A DNA stretch of 64,000 bases from Oceanobacillus polygoni (GCF_008304605.1 NZ_PIJY01000001.1:62001-126000), one strand, 5' to 3'; shown: positions 16,971 through 25,923, numbered from the stretch's first letter. Numbers and translations: made by a program. The notes: generated by a model from the letters alone, not told the origin.

Positions 16971-18488
16971 TTATTTTTCATAATCTCCGATATCTTCCTC
17001 TTCTTCCAAAGGTTGATCTGGTTCGCCCTCTGTTATAGGTCCGTCTGATTCATCCTCGAAAAATGCTGGTGGATTAGGCGGTGCTGAAGTATTATTGCTA
17101 ATATGAACCTCCACTGTGAATTTCATTGGGACAAATTCATTAAACTTATGCATGTCGACTACTGTTCCCTTTACTTCTGGTGAATAGACATATTTGGCAA
17201 TATAATTAATATCGGCACCTTTCGATTGATATTGCTCATAAAACAATCTTGGCAAGTCACCTTCTAATTGACCCCGAAAATCATGTAAATATGGTCGTCC
17301 TTGTGAATACGTAACGGTTACATTCTTGTCATCTTTTTCCGTTAACTTTGTACCTGTCTCAACAGATTGCGAAATAAGTTTTCCATAAGCAATATCTGCA
17401 TGGAACGCCTGTCTTACTGTTACGTTTATATCTGGGTAATTGATTGCAGCTTCCTCCGCAGTCAGTTCCCCAAAATTCGGAACTACTGTGGCTTTACCTA
17501 AAGATACAACAACTTTCATCTTATCTCTTTTTGCAATTTTTTCATCTGCGGCTTCACTTTGACTAATAATATTTCCTGCTTCGACACTGTCTGAGTCCGC
17601 CTCTTCGTACGTCATATCAATTTCATTTGTTTCTACCCATTTTTCCACTTCTTCTTTGGTAGTTCCTGTAAAGTCAGGTATGGTGATATTCTTTTCAAAG
17701 ACTTCTTTCCCTCTTGAATAATAGACGGCAGCACTGTCTTTTCGTTGGTATTCTGATTCCTCAATTCCACTATCCTTTATGGTAAACTTAATAAATATAC
17801 CTTCTTCAATATCATCATTATACTCTGTGACAATCTGCAGGTTTTCTGCTTTATTTTCTTCAATCCAGCTCTCAGCTTCCGTTTGACTCATTTCTGAAAA
17901 ATCAACAAGTGGAATAACCTCTTCTGGATCAGCACCTAAACTGCTAGTTAATTGAAGCGTTTTCCCTTTTCGTATTTTATCTCCCTCAGATACACTCTGT
18001 GAAATAACCTGATTTGCATCATGTTCCATACTGTATTCTTGTGTTAATTCAATCTCTACATCATTTTCTTTCGCCCAAGCACGGGCTTCTGCAACAGGCT
18101 TGTCCACAAATTTTTCAAGCTTAACATGGACAAGCATATAGTAAATGAAGAAAATCAACATACAGGCTAAGACAGCTCCTGAAATAATTAGCCACATCCG
18201 AAGTCTCTTCTTCTTTCGATAATCCAGATCAATCTCAACTTCTTCTTCCGCATCCTCTCGTCGGCTGCTTCTAGAAGAAACCGGATCTGACTTAAGCGGG
18301 GTATTGCGTTCAGGTACTGCTTCTTCCATTTCCGCAGCAGAAGATTGTTTTTCCTGCTTTTGCTCCGGTTCTTGGTCTTCCTGCTCTTCCACTTTCTTTT
18401 CTTTCTTATCATTTATCTCTTTGTCTTCTTTTTCATTCACCAAATCATCATACTTGTCTTTATTAAATTTTGATAAAAAATCACTCAT
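16971..18488 (-). CDS. Membrane-anchored PASTA-repeat protein of an ABC exporter operon
   Basis: A 505-residue bitopic protein. Residues 1-95 are a highly charged, Glu/Lys-rich cytoplasmic region, residues 99-119 form one transmembrane helix, and the outside part carries four to five consecutive PASTA-like modules (about 125-185, 195-262, 268-332, 334-397, 400-464) with the repeating patterns GxIISQSxxxGxKIxKxxxxxVxxSLG. The C-terminal tail is acidic and proline-rich. PASTA modules in PrkC-type kinases and PBPs bind peptidoglycan fragments or lipid II. There is no kinase or transpeptidase domain. The ATG overlaps the stop of the ABC ATPase gene (ATGAGTGA), so the two are translationally coupled. 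Confidence 0.85.
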   Translation of the reverse strand: MSDFLSKFNKDKYDDLVNEKEDKEINDKKEKKVEEQEDQEPEQKQEKQSSAAEMEEAVPERNTPLKSDPVSSRSSRREDAEEEVEIDLDYRKKKRLRMWLIISGAVLACMLIFFIYYMLVHVKLEKFVDKPVAEARAWAKENDVEIELTQEYSMEHDANQVISQSVSEGDKIRKGKTLQLTSSLGADPEEVIPLVDFSEMSQTEAESWIEENKAENLQIVTEYNDDIEEGIFIKFTIKDSGIEESEYQRKDSAAVYYSRGKEVFEKNITIPDFTGTTKEEVEKWVETNEIDMTYEEADSDSVEAGNIISQSEAADEKIAKRDKMKVVVSLGKATVVPNFGELTAEEAAINYPDINVTVRQAFHADIAYGKLISQSVETGTKLTEKDDKNVTVTYSQGRPYLHDFRGQLEGDLPRLFYEQYQSKGADINYIAKYVYSPEVKGTVVDMHKFNEFVPMKFTVEVHISNNTSAPPNPPAFFEDESDGPITEGEPDQPLEEEEDIGDYEK

Positions 18489-19152
18489 AGGAAGACAGTA
18501 CACCCTTCCTCAAATGGAAAGCCTGATCAGACTGCAAAGCAATTTCATTGGAGTGCGTTACCACAATGACACATTTTCCGTGTTCATGTGCCAATTTTTT
18601 AAAGATATCAATGATTTCCTGCTCCATCTCTTCATCAAGATTTCCTGTAGGCTCATCGGCAAGAATTAATTCCACATTGGTCGCCAGAGCGCGGGCAACA
18701 GCAACACGCTGCTGTTCTCCCCCAGAAAGCTTATTAACGAAACGATCTGCTTTGCTTTTTACAATGCCGATGTAATCTAGTAAATTATAGGCTACTGTCT
18801 TTGCATCTTCTGGAATTTCATTTTCCGTAATCGACATAGGAACCAATACATTCTCCACAGCTGTGAAGGTCGGGATTAAATTATAGCTTTGAAAAATAAT
18901 CCCGACATTATTACGCCGGTACTTTTCATAGCCAATTTTCTTAATGTCTTCCTCGTTAAATAATACTGTCCCACTATTCGGCGAATCCAAGGCACTGAGT
19001 AATGATAATAAGGTGGTTTTCCCTGAACCGGACTGCCCTAATATTGTATAAAATTTTCCCTTTTCAAAAGAGACAGATGTATCTTTTAAGATATAACGAC
19101 GCTCTTCACCATCTTGATAATAATAATTTAAATCTTTCGCTTCTAATATCAT
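18481..19152 (-). CDS. ABC transporter ATP-binding protein, MacB/LolD type
   Basis: A 223-residue ATPase with Walker A (GQSGSGKTT), Q-loop ([16 protein letters not shown]), signature ([15 protein letters not shown]), Walker B ([13 protein letters not shown]) and H-loop (VVTHSNEIA) intact. The sequence is of the LolD/MacB/YknY group that pairs with FtsX-like permeases for export or mechanotransmission. It lies between the permease gene and the PASTA gene on one transcript and overlaps the latter. Its ribosome binding site (GAGAGGTGAG) includes one copy of the 12-bp duplication generated by the upstream insertion. Confidence 0.93.
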   Translation of the reverse strand: MILEAKDLNYYYQDGEERRYILKDTSVSFEKGKFYTILGQSGSGKTTLLSLLSALDSPNSGTVLFNEEDIKKIGYEKYRRNNVGIIFQSYNLIPTFTAVENVLVPMSITENEIPEDAKTVAYNLLDYIGIVKSKADRFVNKLSGGEQQRVAVARALATNVELILADEPTGNLDEEMEQEIIDIFKKLAHEHGKCVIVVTHSNEIALQSDQAFHLRKGVLSSYE

Positions 19153-19158
19153 AATCTC

Positions 19159-19332
19159 ACCTCTCTATTAGTAAGCGTTCAAAAAGGAGGATGAAAAGGA
19201 CCGAGCAGTTCGAGGCGGCGTAGCTCTGAGCAGCGGAACGTATGCAGTTAATACGTGAGCAGCGGAAAAGCAAGCCAACGAAGAAATGCGAAGTGTCATT
19301 TTCACCGGACTTTTTGAACTACCTCTCTATTA
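19159..19332. repeat. 12-bp direct repeats flanking the inserted element
   Basis: ACCTCTCTATTA occurs at 19159-19170 and again at 19321-19332, exactly bordering the 150-bp element. On the minus strand this reads TAATAGAGAGGT: the downstream copy contains the permease stop codon, the other contributes to the ATPase ribosome binding site. It has the form of a target-site duplication. Confidence 0.8.
19171..19320. mobile_element. 150-bp MITE-like element with terminal inverted repeats
   Basis: The termini GTTCAAAAAG (19177-19186) and CTTTTTGAAC (19310-19319) are perfect inverted repeats, and similarity continues inward (GGATGAAAA against TTTTCACC). The inside is more GC-rich than the surrounding genes and carries the repeat GAGCAGCGGA twice plus an ACGTAT/ATACGT hairpin. 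It encodes no transposase. Exact 12-bp flanking duplications indicate insertion between the permease and ATPase genes. I know no name for this family. Confidence 0.75.
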
Positions 19333-20793
19333 CATCAGTATTTTCTTCGGATTTAGCCTTACAATATAAATTAGCGGGATAACCGTTGAAATTAAAATAG
19401 TTAACAGACCGATTCCATAGAATCCTAGAATATAGCTTAAATTAAGGCTTACCTCATAAGAGTCTAATACATCTTCTGTTGTCAAATCTATTTGAGTATC
19501 ACCAAAATAAATATACTCTTCATAATACTCATCTTGATTATCATTAGCCTTCATCATCATATCAGATACCTGTCCAGCTAAGAGATTTCCGCTGAACAAG
19601 GATAGCGTGATACCAATTACCGCAACCACCATCACTTCGATTAAAATTTGTCCTACAACACGGCTCCGGCGTTCTCCTAAGGATAAGTAAATCCCCAATT
19701 CATGTTTACGGTCCCGTAGGAATAGTAAAACTACTAAACCAGTTATTAGCACCGTTGCAATTACTGCAACAAGCAAAACATATTTTGATAGTTTGGACAT
19801 CGACTCCATCGGCCCTGCAATGCTATCATATTGATCCATAGCATTGACTACATTATAAAATTCCGGCAGCAATGGAGCTACCTCTTCCTCAAATGCTTCA
19901 CTATCTTCAGGACTGTTTAAGAAGAACATTGGCATGAAATATTCGAAGGCGTTCTCATCTTCCTCCATCATTTTTGCAAATTCTTCATCCATTTTACTGT
20001 ATTCTTCCCAATGATATCTATTTTCACTTGCGACAATTTCGTTCGGAACATAAACTGTATTTTGATACTCTATGTCCATCCAATCTAACATACCGCTATC
20101 TGCATTATCTTCCTGTTGTTCTTTGACTGATTGGGGCTCAAATAATCCGATAACCTCTAATACAACATCTCGGGAAGTAATTAACTCTTCCTCCCCTGTC
20201 TCCTCATCATAATCATAGACTGCATTATCTAAAGTAAAGGTATCTCCTACATGCAGATCATTTTTTTCTGCCAATTTTTTCGAGATGATAGCTACAGAAG
20301 TGCCATTATCCACCTCTTCCTGTGTAAAGACACGGCCATCGATTAATTTGCCCTTCTCTTCTTCAAAGTCAATCACAGGAGCATAGTTGATTCCGTTCAG
20401 TTTATAGTCCATGCTCGGTCCTGAGTGAAAAATCTCTCCTTCCATATCACCCTGATAACTCTCAATGCTCTCTGAACCTAAATAGATAGATGTACTATAA
20501 TCAAAATACTTTACATAAGAGAGTTCACCAATTTGTTTAATCAAATCAACGCCTATATTTTCAATCTCTAGCCACTCTGCCTCACTTAGATCTTCCACTG
20601 CTTCATAATCAAGCTCAAGCGTCGCGGCAGCTCCCAGCCTTTCTTTAATATTCGCTTCCACATTACCAGTTGCTTGTTGAATTGAAACTGCTCCTGATAT
20701 TAAATTTCCTAAGATAAAAATAACGGCTAATAAAATTAATGTTTTCCCTTTTTTCCTTGTAATACCTAGAAATCCTCGTTTAATAAAATTCAT
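19330..20793 (-). CDS. ABC transporter permease, MacB/FtsX family
   Basis: A 487-residue permease with the FtsX/MacB layout: an N-terminal transmembrane helix (about 17-38), a large extracytoplasmic domain of roughly 290 residues rich in Glu/Asp, and three C-terminal transmembrane helices (about 333-355, 375-400, 450-475). The motif RKHELGIYLSLGERRSRVVGQIL between helices 2 and 3 is the coupling region of FtsX-type permeases. ATG 20793 is chosen, as GGGGG is six bases upstream. It is the first gene of the exporter-PASTA operon. Substrate unknown; such systems export peptides or antibiotics or signal cell-wall stress. Confidence 0.88.
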   Translation of the reverse strand: MNFIKRGFLGITRKKGKTLILLAVIFILGNLISGAVSIQQATGNVEANIKERLGAAATLELDYEAVEDLSEAEWLEIENIGVDLIKQIGELSYVKYFDYSTSIYLGSESIESYQGDMEGEIFHSGPSMDYKLNGINYAPVIDFEEEKGKLIDGRVFTQEEVDNGTSVAIISKKLAEKNDLHVGDTFTLDNAVYDYDEETGEEELITSRDVVLEVIGLFEPQSVKEQQEDNADSGMLDWMDIEYQNTVYVPNEIVASENRYHWEEYSKMDEEFAKMMEEDENAFEYFMPMFFLNSPEDSEAFEEEVAPLLPEFYNVVNAMDQYDSIAGPMESMSKLSKYVLLVAVIATVLITGLVVLLFLRDRKHELGIYLSLGERRSRVVGQILIEVMVVAVIGITLSLFSGNLLAGQVSDMMMKANDNQDEYYEEYIYFGDTQIDLTTEDVLDSYEVSLNLSYILGFYGIGLLTILISTVIPLIYIVRLNPKKILM

Positions 20794-21035
20794 TACAAAC
20801 CCCCTCACTAAAAATCAATCCGTTTTTAATCTTCAAAAATTTCTACTTATGTATGATAGATAGTTAACATTTATCCAAGTTCACTCTTGGATACAATCTT
20901 TCACCTCATTCTATTTAAATGTATTTAAATGTAGTATGATTGTAATATAAATGTATTATATTCGTAATACACAATAAAAACAACAGCTACTTTTAAAAAT
21001 ATCCAAAATTTGGTTCAATTAACTAAAATCGTGTT
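20794..21035. promoter_or_regulatory. Upstream region of the ABC-PASTA operon with repeats
   Basis: No gene is seen here. It holds a 7-bp inverted repeat with a 6-base loop (ATCCAAG 20873-20879 / CTTGGAT 20886-20892), three AAATGTA repeats between 20916 and 20955, and a GTATTA/TAATAC dyad (20954-20971). Such dyads upstream of an ABC exporter could be sites for a regulator, but none is encoded adjacent. Confidence 0.4.
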
Positions 21036-21072
21036 AAAAAAGCTATCTCAGATAATCTCATCTAAGATAGCT
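21036..21072 (-). terminator. Terminator of the 21-24 kb minus-strand operon
   Basis: AGCTATCT / AGATAGCT arms (21041-21048, 21065-21072) with further pairing inside form a hairpin followed on the minus strand by six T residues. It lies about 150 bases past the acetyltransferase stop. Confidence 0.78.
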
Positions 21073-21220
21073 CATTGTTTATTTCAATATTTTCCCTTCT
21101 TAATCCACTACAAAAAATTTATTGAAATTAAAAGACATATTCGGTGGCTTGATTATTCAATAGTAGAAATTCAATGCTTTCAATTCTTTGATCATTGTAC
21201 ACGCACATTCCCTCATACAC

Positions 21221-21658
21221 TTACTCTAAATCCCTTTTAAACACATAACTCACCTTGTTGTAATTCATCGTACGCTCATAAAAACGATGTGCATCATTTC
21301 TTTGCAGCCCTGAAGACAGTGCAACACATTCATATTTATTTGATTTAGCCCATTCATGCACATAAGAAAGCAGCTTTTCACCGTATCCTTTAGAACGCTT
21401 CGTTTGACTTGTAACTAAATCACAAACCCAAACAAATCTACCGTAATAGAGTGTTATCATCGGTTTGAAGCCAACAACCGCTACAATGTCGTCTTGCTCA
21501 TACAATGCGACCACTATATAGCCATCCTTTTCTCGCGCTTCCTTGACCAAATCAAGATAAGCATGTTTACTAAGATGTGTGCGAAGCTCCCGCATAACTG
21601 GATATGCTTCTACTATATCTTCCTGTGTTTCCAGTTCTTTTATCACAACGTTTTCCAT
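21221..21658 (-). CDS. GNAT family N-acetyltransferase
   Basis: A 145-residue acetyl-CoA dependent transferase. The fold is visible from [21 protein letters not shown], the central strand [29 protein letters not shown] (acetyl-CoA loop with KRSKGYG in place of RGxG) and the C-terminal [20 protein letters not shown]. The substrate is unknown. The start lies inside the 3' end of the DUF4269 gene (16-base overlap), so it is the last gene of a coupled pair. Confidence 0.83.
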   Translation of the reverse strand: MENVVIKELETQEDIVEAYPVMRELRTHLSKHAYLDLVKEAREKDGYIVVALYEQDDIVAVVGFKPMITLYYGRFVWVCDLVTSQTKRSKGYGEKLLSYVHEWAKSNKYECVALSSGLQRNDAHRFYERTMNYNKVSYVFKRDLE

Positions 21659-22188
21659 TCGATTATCCCCTTTTCTATCCCTATTTCAATCAGACGTTCA
21701 TAAGGGTCTCCTTTAATACCTAGAATCTCACAGAAGGCTGGTTCTGTTTTCATTCCTTGACGTTTAAGATGAATCACTTTTTCCCGAAGCTTCGGCATTT
21801 CTTTCAAGAGATGATATTCGATAATCATATGTAGGTAGGCATACTGCTTATGAACTGGCTTTGCCTGACCAAATAATTCAAATTCAAACCCGCTATAATG
21901 AAAATTAGTCTTGATTACAGGAGTATCTCGTATCCGAATTTGCTTTATTGTAAATGCTTCATGTTCCCCATACAACTTTATAATACGTGTTTTAAAATGA
22001 TTAAAATCATTCACTTCCAAAATAATATCCAAGTCAGAATCTTTCACATCCACACCAATTGGAATCGTTCCACAAAGTATTGGCGTATAGTCCATTAAGT
22101 CTTTCAATATATTTAATTGTTTTATAGCCTTATACGCTCGGTATTGCCTGGTATTTCCCTGTTTTAAATAGGAAATTGTATGAAACAT
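21643..22188 (-). CDS. DUF4269 nucleotidyltransferase-like protein
   Basis: A 181-residue cytoplasmic protein of the DUF4269 family. It has a minimal nucleotidyltransferase pattern, [22 protein letters not shown], reminiscent of the GS...D.D catalytic strand, followed by [13 protein letters not shown]. No activity has been assigned to the family as far as I know. The start at 22188 follows an excellent ribosome binding site (GGGGGAGG), while the longer frame from 22302 does not. It probably shares a transcript with the downstream acetyltransferase. Confidence 0.75.
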   Translation of the reverse strand: MFHTISYLKQGNTRQYRAYKAIKQLNILKDLMDYTPILCGTIPIGVDVKDSDLDIILEVNDFNHFKTRIIKLYGEHEAFTIKQIRIRDTPVIKTNFHYSGFEFELFGQAKPVHKQYAYLHMIIEYHLLKEMPKLREKVIHLKRQGMKTEPAFCEILGIKGDPYERLIEIGIEKGIIEWKTL

Positions 22189-22301
22189 AGCCAATCCTCC
22201 CCCCGAAGAGACTGAATCGTCTGTAAAATATCTTCTTAAAAAGAATACTACAACCTTACTGCAGAAATAAAGAAAAAGGCGGAGAGTTCCCTCTCCACCC
22301 A

Positions 22302-23519
22302 TTAAGATATTTTCATTTCCGTACTTTCCATTTTAATTCGTCTTTGTTCAGCTGCTTTTTTCCCATGAACAATATAGTAAATCCAAATGCTTAAGAGAAC
22401 AATTGCTGCCATTGCTATATACAATCCTCTAAATCCAATGAAAGGTAATACAAACCCTAACAGGAACGGGCCAACACCAATACCAAAATCAAAAAACATG
22501 AAGAATGTAGATGTTGCTAGTCCAATACGGTGTCTTGCTGCCTTATTAACAGCAATCGTTTGAGCACTTGATTGAAACGTTCCAAAACCGACTCCGACTA
22601 TTGCTCCAGCTAGGAGTAAGCTAATCCCAACACTTGCTTGACTTAAAATAACTAAACCTACAGCAAATAGTAAAAGCGATGGATATACAACACTATTCTC
22701 GCCCTTTGCGTCAAATAATCGACCAGTAAAAGGTCTGGATGCTACCAGAAAAATAGCGTACATGATAAAGAAAAAGCTCGCTGCGTCTACTAGGTTGATT
22801 TCCGCAGCATATGCGGAGAAAAAAGATAAAATACTGGAATAAACAAATCCTACAGTAGCTACAAGAATAGCGATTGGAATTGTCGTTTTTTCAAAGAAGT
22901 CACTCAGATGGAATCCTTTTTGTGTTTCAATAGGAACCTTTACTGCATCTACTTTTGGCACACGTAAGAAAACCGTTGCAATCAATGCAACAGCTGCGAA
23001 GACAGTAGTAGCAATAAAAATCATCGGATTGTTAAAGTTTTGACTAATATACAATCCTAGGAAAGGGCCGATTGCCATAGCTAGATTTGTACTTGTTGCA
23101 AAGTACCCCATCCCTTCACCACGTCTTACAATTGGAATAATATCTGCCGCAATTGTACTCGTAGCTGTCGTACTAATTCCAAAAGCAAATCCATGAATAA
23201 ATCGAATAACTAATAAAGCAGCTAAATTATTGACCGGGAAATAAAACAGCATAAACACAAAAAATAAAGCAAGCCCAACGAGCAATAGATTCTTTTTGCC
23301 TACTTGATCAATAATTCTTCCGGCAATCGGCCGGACAAGCACTGCTCCAAGCACAAAAATACTCGATGCAAGTCCCGCCTGACTTTGAGAAGCATCGAAT
23401 TGATCTACTGCATAAATAGCTAATGTGACGATTAACATGTAAAACGATATAAAAAGCAAAAAATTGGATGTCGCGACCATAATAAAGTCCTTCGTCCATA
23501 ACATAGGTTTGTTACTCAT
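22302..23519 (-). CDS. MFS drug/metabolite transporter
   Basis: A 405-residue protein with twelve predicted transmembrane helices. The motif A-like segment RPIAGRIIDQVGKKNLLL is after helix 2, RFIHGFAFGISTTATS is in helix 4, and RPFTGRLFDAKGENSVVY is the matching loop after helix 8. These place it among the efflux-type major facilitator proteins; it resembles B. subtilis YwoG. The neighbouring MarR gene, 17 bases upstream on the same strand, is the likely local regulator. The substrate cannot be inferred. Confidence 0.88.
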   Translation of the reverse strand: MSNKPMLWTKDFIMVATSNFLLFISFYMLIVTLAIYAVDQFDASQSQAGLASSIFVLGAVLVRPIAGRIIDQVGKKNLLLVGLALFFVFMLFYFPVNNLAALLVIRFIHGFAFGISTTATSTIAADIIPIVRRGEGMGYFATSTNLAMAIGPFLGLYISQNFNNPMIFIATTVFAAVALIATVFLRVPKVDAVKVPIETQKGFHLSDFFEKTTIPIAILVATVGFVYSSILSFFSAYAAEINLVDAASFFFIMYAIFLVASRPFTGRLFDAKGENSVVYPSLLLFAVGLVILSQASVGISLLLAGAIVGVGFGTFQSSAQTIAVNKAARHRIGLATSTFFMFFDFGIGVGPFLLGFVLPFIGFRGLYIAMAAIVLLSIWIYYIVHGKKAAEQRRIKMESTEMKIS

Positions 23520-23536
23520 TCTTATACATACTCTCC

Positions 23537-23947
23537 TTATTTAAGTTTATCTCTTAGTTGTTGAATCGTTCGAAATGCTGACTCCATTTCGGTTTCAGGT
23601 ATTTCTTCCAGTAATGATTGTTCAAATTTATTGACAACATCATAAGCTTTTTCATACATTTCCAAGCCTTTTTCGGTCAGTTGTATCTTCCGCTCCCGTT
23701 TATCCTGACTCGGCATTCGTTCAATTAATTCTTGTTCCTCTAAACGCTTGACGGTGCGAGATATTGTCGGCTTCTCAACATCCAGATAATTCGTTATCTC
23801 TACAAGCGTAGCCGATCCCCACTGCTTTAAATAATGGACAATAATCCATTGGGAATAATATAAACCAACTTCAACTAGCTGCTCATTTAATTTTTTCCTA
23901 AACGCCCTAGTAAATTGCATGTTTAATTGGAAAAATCGTTGCGACAA
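23537..23947 (-). CDS. MarR family transcriptional regulator
   Basis: A 136-residue winged-helix regulator: QWIIVHYLKQWGSATLVEITNYLDVEKPTISRTVKRLEEQELIER is the DNA-binding core and PSQDKRERKIQLTEKG the wing. The TTG at 23947 is chosen because GGAGG lies seven bases upstream of it; the ATG at 23962 lies directly on that site. It precedes the MFS gene in the same orientation, the common arrangement for drug-responsive repressors controlling an efflux pump (compare YwoH-YwoG). Confidence 0.88.
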   Translation of the reverse strand: MSQRFFQLNMQFTRAFRKKLNEQLVEVGLYYSQWIIVHYLKQWGSATLVEITNYLDVEKPTISRTVKRLEEQELIERMPSQDKRERKIQLTEKGLEMYEKAYDVVNKFEQSLLEEIPETEMESAFRTIQQLRDKLK

Positions 23948-24170
23948 ATTGACCGCCTCCATAAAATAGTTACCTAAGTAACTATATACCATTTTTAAAT
24001 GAAAGTCTAGTGCATACGGATTTATTAATTATTCTTTAAATATTTAACACCCTTTCATACATAATGCGACTTTTCTTTGGAATTATAACAATAGTGGTTT
24101 AGCCATATTCAACACCACATTAGAGCTACAGCACAACTATTTTTTAAATTTAAAGAATGGAGGTTTTTTT

Positions 24171-24455
24171 ATGGTTCAGCAAAACCCACACGATCAGATT
24201 CAACAAGCTACTCAGCTTGTCCATCAATCTATGGAATCGATTCAATCAGCAAAAGATCACGCAAGCGTAGACCATCAGCAATATGTACATGCTAACGAAC
24301 AGCTGCGCCAAGCAGAGGAAGTGTTACAACATGCTCAGAATCAATACGGGGAGCAAGCACTACAGAATCCTCAATTTCAACAAACACAGGAATTACTGCA
24401 TAACTTACGACAGCAGCTACAAAAAATAGAACGCCAAGAAAATAGGAACTTTTAG
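24171..24455 (+). CDS. Small glutamine-rich, coiled-coil protein of unknown function
   Basis: A 94-residue soluble protein that I do not recognise as a named family. Glutamine makes up about a quarter of residues and histidine and alanine are frequent. The entire length is predicted helical with heptad-like spacing (IQQATQLVHQSMESIQSA, LRQAEEVLQHAQ, LLHNLRQQLQKIERQ), as in small Bacillaceae coiled-coil proteins of the DUF2524/YtzC kind. A strong ribosome binding site (TGGAGG) supports translation. It stands alone. Confidence 0.65.
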   Translation: MVQQNPHDQIQQATQLVHQSMESIQSAKDHASVDHQQYVHANEQLRQAEEVLQHAQNQYGEQALQNPQFQQTQELLHNLRQQLQKIERQENRNF

Positions 24456-24523
24456 TTTTTTCATTGGTTCCTTGCCAAAGATTAAGCTAATTAGCGACAA
24501 ACCTAACATAAAAATGAATAAGA

Positions 24524-24554
24524 GAATCGTCATTATTCTTAATTTTGACGATTC
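24524..24554. terminator. Possible terminator between convergent genes
   Basis: GAATCGTCA / TGACGATTC form a 9-bp stem between the Gln-rich gene and the nidogen-like gene. On the plus strand CCCCTTTAAATTTTTT follows; the T-run is imperfect. Confidence 0.5.
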
Positions 24555-24567
24555 CCCTTTAAATTTT

Positions 24568-25665
24568 TTAACAGCATGGGAGTAGCTTCACGAACCCTCT
24601 TAATTCATAAATTGTTTCACCACAACATGTTTTTGTAATGGGATCACTAATTGTAACATTTTGAACGGTAGCATTATCTAAAAATGCTGGGTCGTTACAA
24701 AAACTTCTACTATTTAAACAACCAATGCAAAGTATTTTATTAAAACACACACGATCATTACTACAAATATAACTTGTGGCATCGTTATCAAGCTGTCGTA
24801 TAGGAATTAAGCCTCTTAATGGAATCTCGCCAATCCCTCTTACCGCATTTACGCTTACGAAACAAGTCATACTTCCACTTCCACAGCTACATGGATCAGG
24901 AATTGTCGCTGGAACTTTTATCGGCTCCGTTGCACAACGTAGGTACCTTTCTCTTGAGGGATCAATTACAACCTCAAGACTTCTTTCTGTATCAAGTGTA
25001 TATCCATACGGAACGACTACCTTCCAATGGAATGGCACTACTCTGTCAATAAGGATATAATCATCCCCATTATAGATCCAAAACAATTGTGTCTGATTTA
25101 GCTCTCCCTTCGGTCCATTAACCGTTTGAAGTGGGGTAAAATTTTCCGGAGGATTATATTCAAATATAGAGCTCGAGCCGCCAGCACCACTTGCCAAACC
25201 AACTAATGGAAATGCGGGGTCAGCATCACCAGCTGGAAAAGTATTATCAAGTGTGTCATAACCAAACCCAATCATACCCGTGTTATAAAGAACTACTTGG
25301 AATGTATTAATAGGAGGATGAAATGCACCAAAGTAATAGGGGAGGTTGATATACGAAACGATGAATCGATCAGGTAATTGTTGATAAAACACACCACCAC
25401 CAACTCCGGCGAAGGATGGATGTAAATCAATCCAGTATGGAGCTATCCTCGGTAAATTATTGATAAATCTATCGAAACTCGGTGTGTAAGCGGTGTCCGG
25501 ACCTCCGAAAGTTAGATTTCCATTCGAATTAATATATACAGACGAGTAAGTAGTTCCATAAAAAGAGAAGGTAAAGTTTTCCGTGAAATCTACTTCTGCA
25601 AAATCATCATCGGTAAAGTTTAAATTTGTCCCAAAATCAGGACCTTCATTAAATAAACATGGCAT
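24568..25665 (-). CDS. Nidogen (NIDO)-like domain protein with Cys-rich C-terminus
   Basis: A 365-residue protein. Residues 10-170 match the extracellular nidogen-like fold: FSFYGTTYSSVYINSNGNLTF, NNLPRIAPYWIDLHP, FIVSYINLPYY, TFQVVLYNTGMIGFGYD and PLVGLASG. The C-terminal part (about 255-365) has around fifteen cysteines, including CSCGSGSMTC, CIGC and a terminal CC. No signal peptide is visible, which is unusual for a NIDO protein and could fit a spore-surface or outer-coat protein assembled from the mother cell. Function unknown. The small gene 42 bases upstream is on the same strand. Confidence 0.7.
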   Translation of the reverse strand: MPCLFNEGPDFGTNLNFTDDDFAEVDFTENFTFSFYGTTYSSVYINSNGNLTFGGPDTAYTPSFDRFINNLPRIAPYWIDLHPSFAGVGGGVFYQQLPDRFIVSYINLPYYFGAFHPPINTFQVVLYNTGMIGFGYDTLDNTFPAGDADPAFPLVGLASGAGGSSSIFEYNPPENFTPLQTVNGPKGELNQTQLFWIYNGDDYILIDRVVPFHWKVVVPYGYTLDTERSLEVVIDPSRERYLRCATEPIKVPATIPDPCSCGSGSMTCFVSVNAVRGIGEIPLRGLIPIRQLDNDATSYICSNDRVCFNKILCIGCLNSRSFCNDPAFLDNATVQNVTISDPITKTCCGETIYELRGFVKLLPCC

Positions 25666-25707
25666 TTTTTTCTCACCCTTTAATCTTGAGATTTAAAGAA
25701 ACACCTG

Positions 25708-25923
25708 TTATGAAACAAGGTATCGAAGCTGTTTAAGACGTTCCAAACCAACTTCATTCAAATTGCCTTCAGCAAGTAGCTCATTAATTGCAGCTAAATA
25801 GCTCGTTATCACCTTAGAAGAATTACTAGCTTTCAATTTCGAAATAAAAGAATCCTCGTATAGATCGTAATGATTATCGTTTGTTACAATCATGACCAAT
25901 TGTTGCTTATATCTCTCCTTCAA
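25708..25923 (-). CDS. Small hypothetical protein upstream of the nidogen-like gene
   Basis: A 71-residue, mostly helical soluble protein that I do not recognise. It contains LVMIVTNDNHYDLYEDSFI and a leucine-rich C-terminal half. The TTG start at 25923 has AAGGTGA six bases upstream. It precedes the nidogen-like gene by 42 bases, so the two may be co-transcribed. Nothing in it suggests a function. Confidence 0.55.
   Translation of the reverse strand: MKERYKQQLVMIVTNDNHYDLYEDSFISKLKASNSSKVITSYLAAINELLAEGNLNEVGLERLKQLRYLVS

Noticed and set aside
19171-19320. The 150-bp element as an ordinary terminator or riboswitch
   Set aside because: There is no T-tract after the outer stem, no known aptamer core, and the exact flanking duplications point to insertion.
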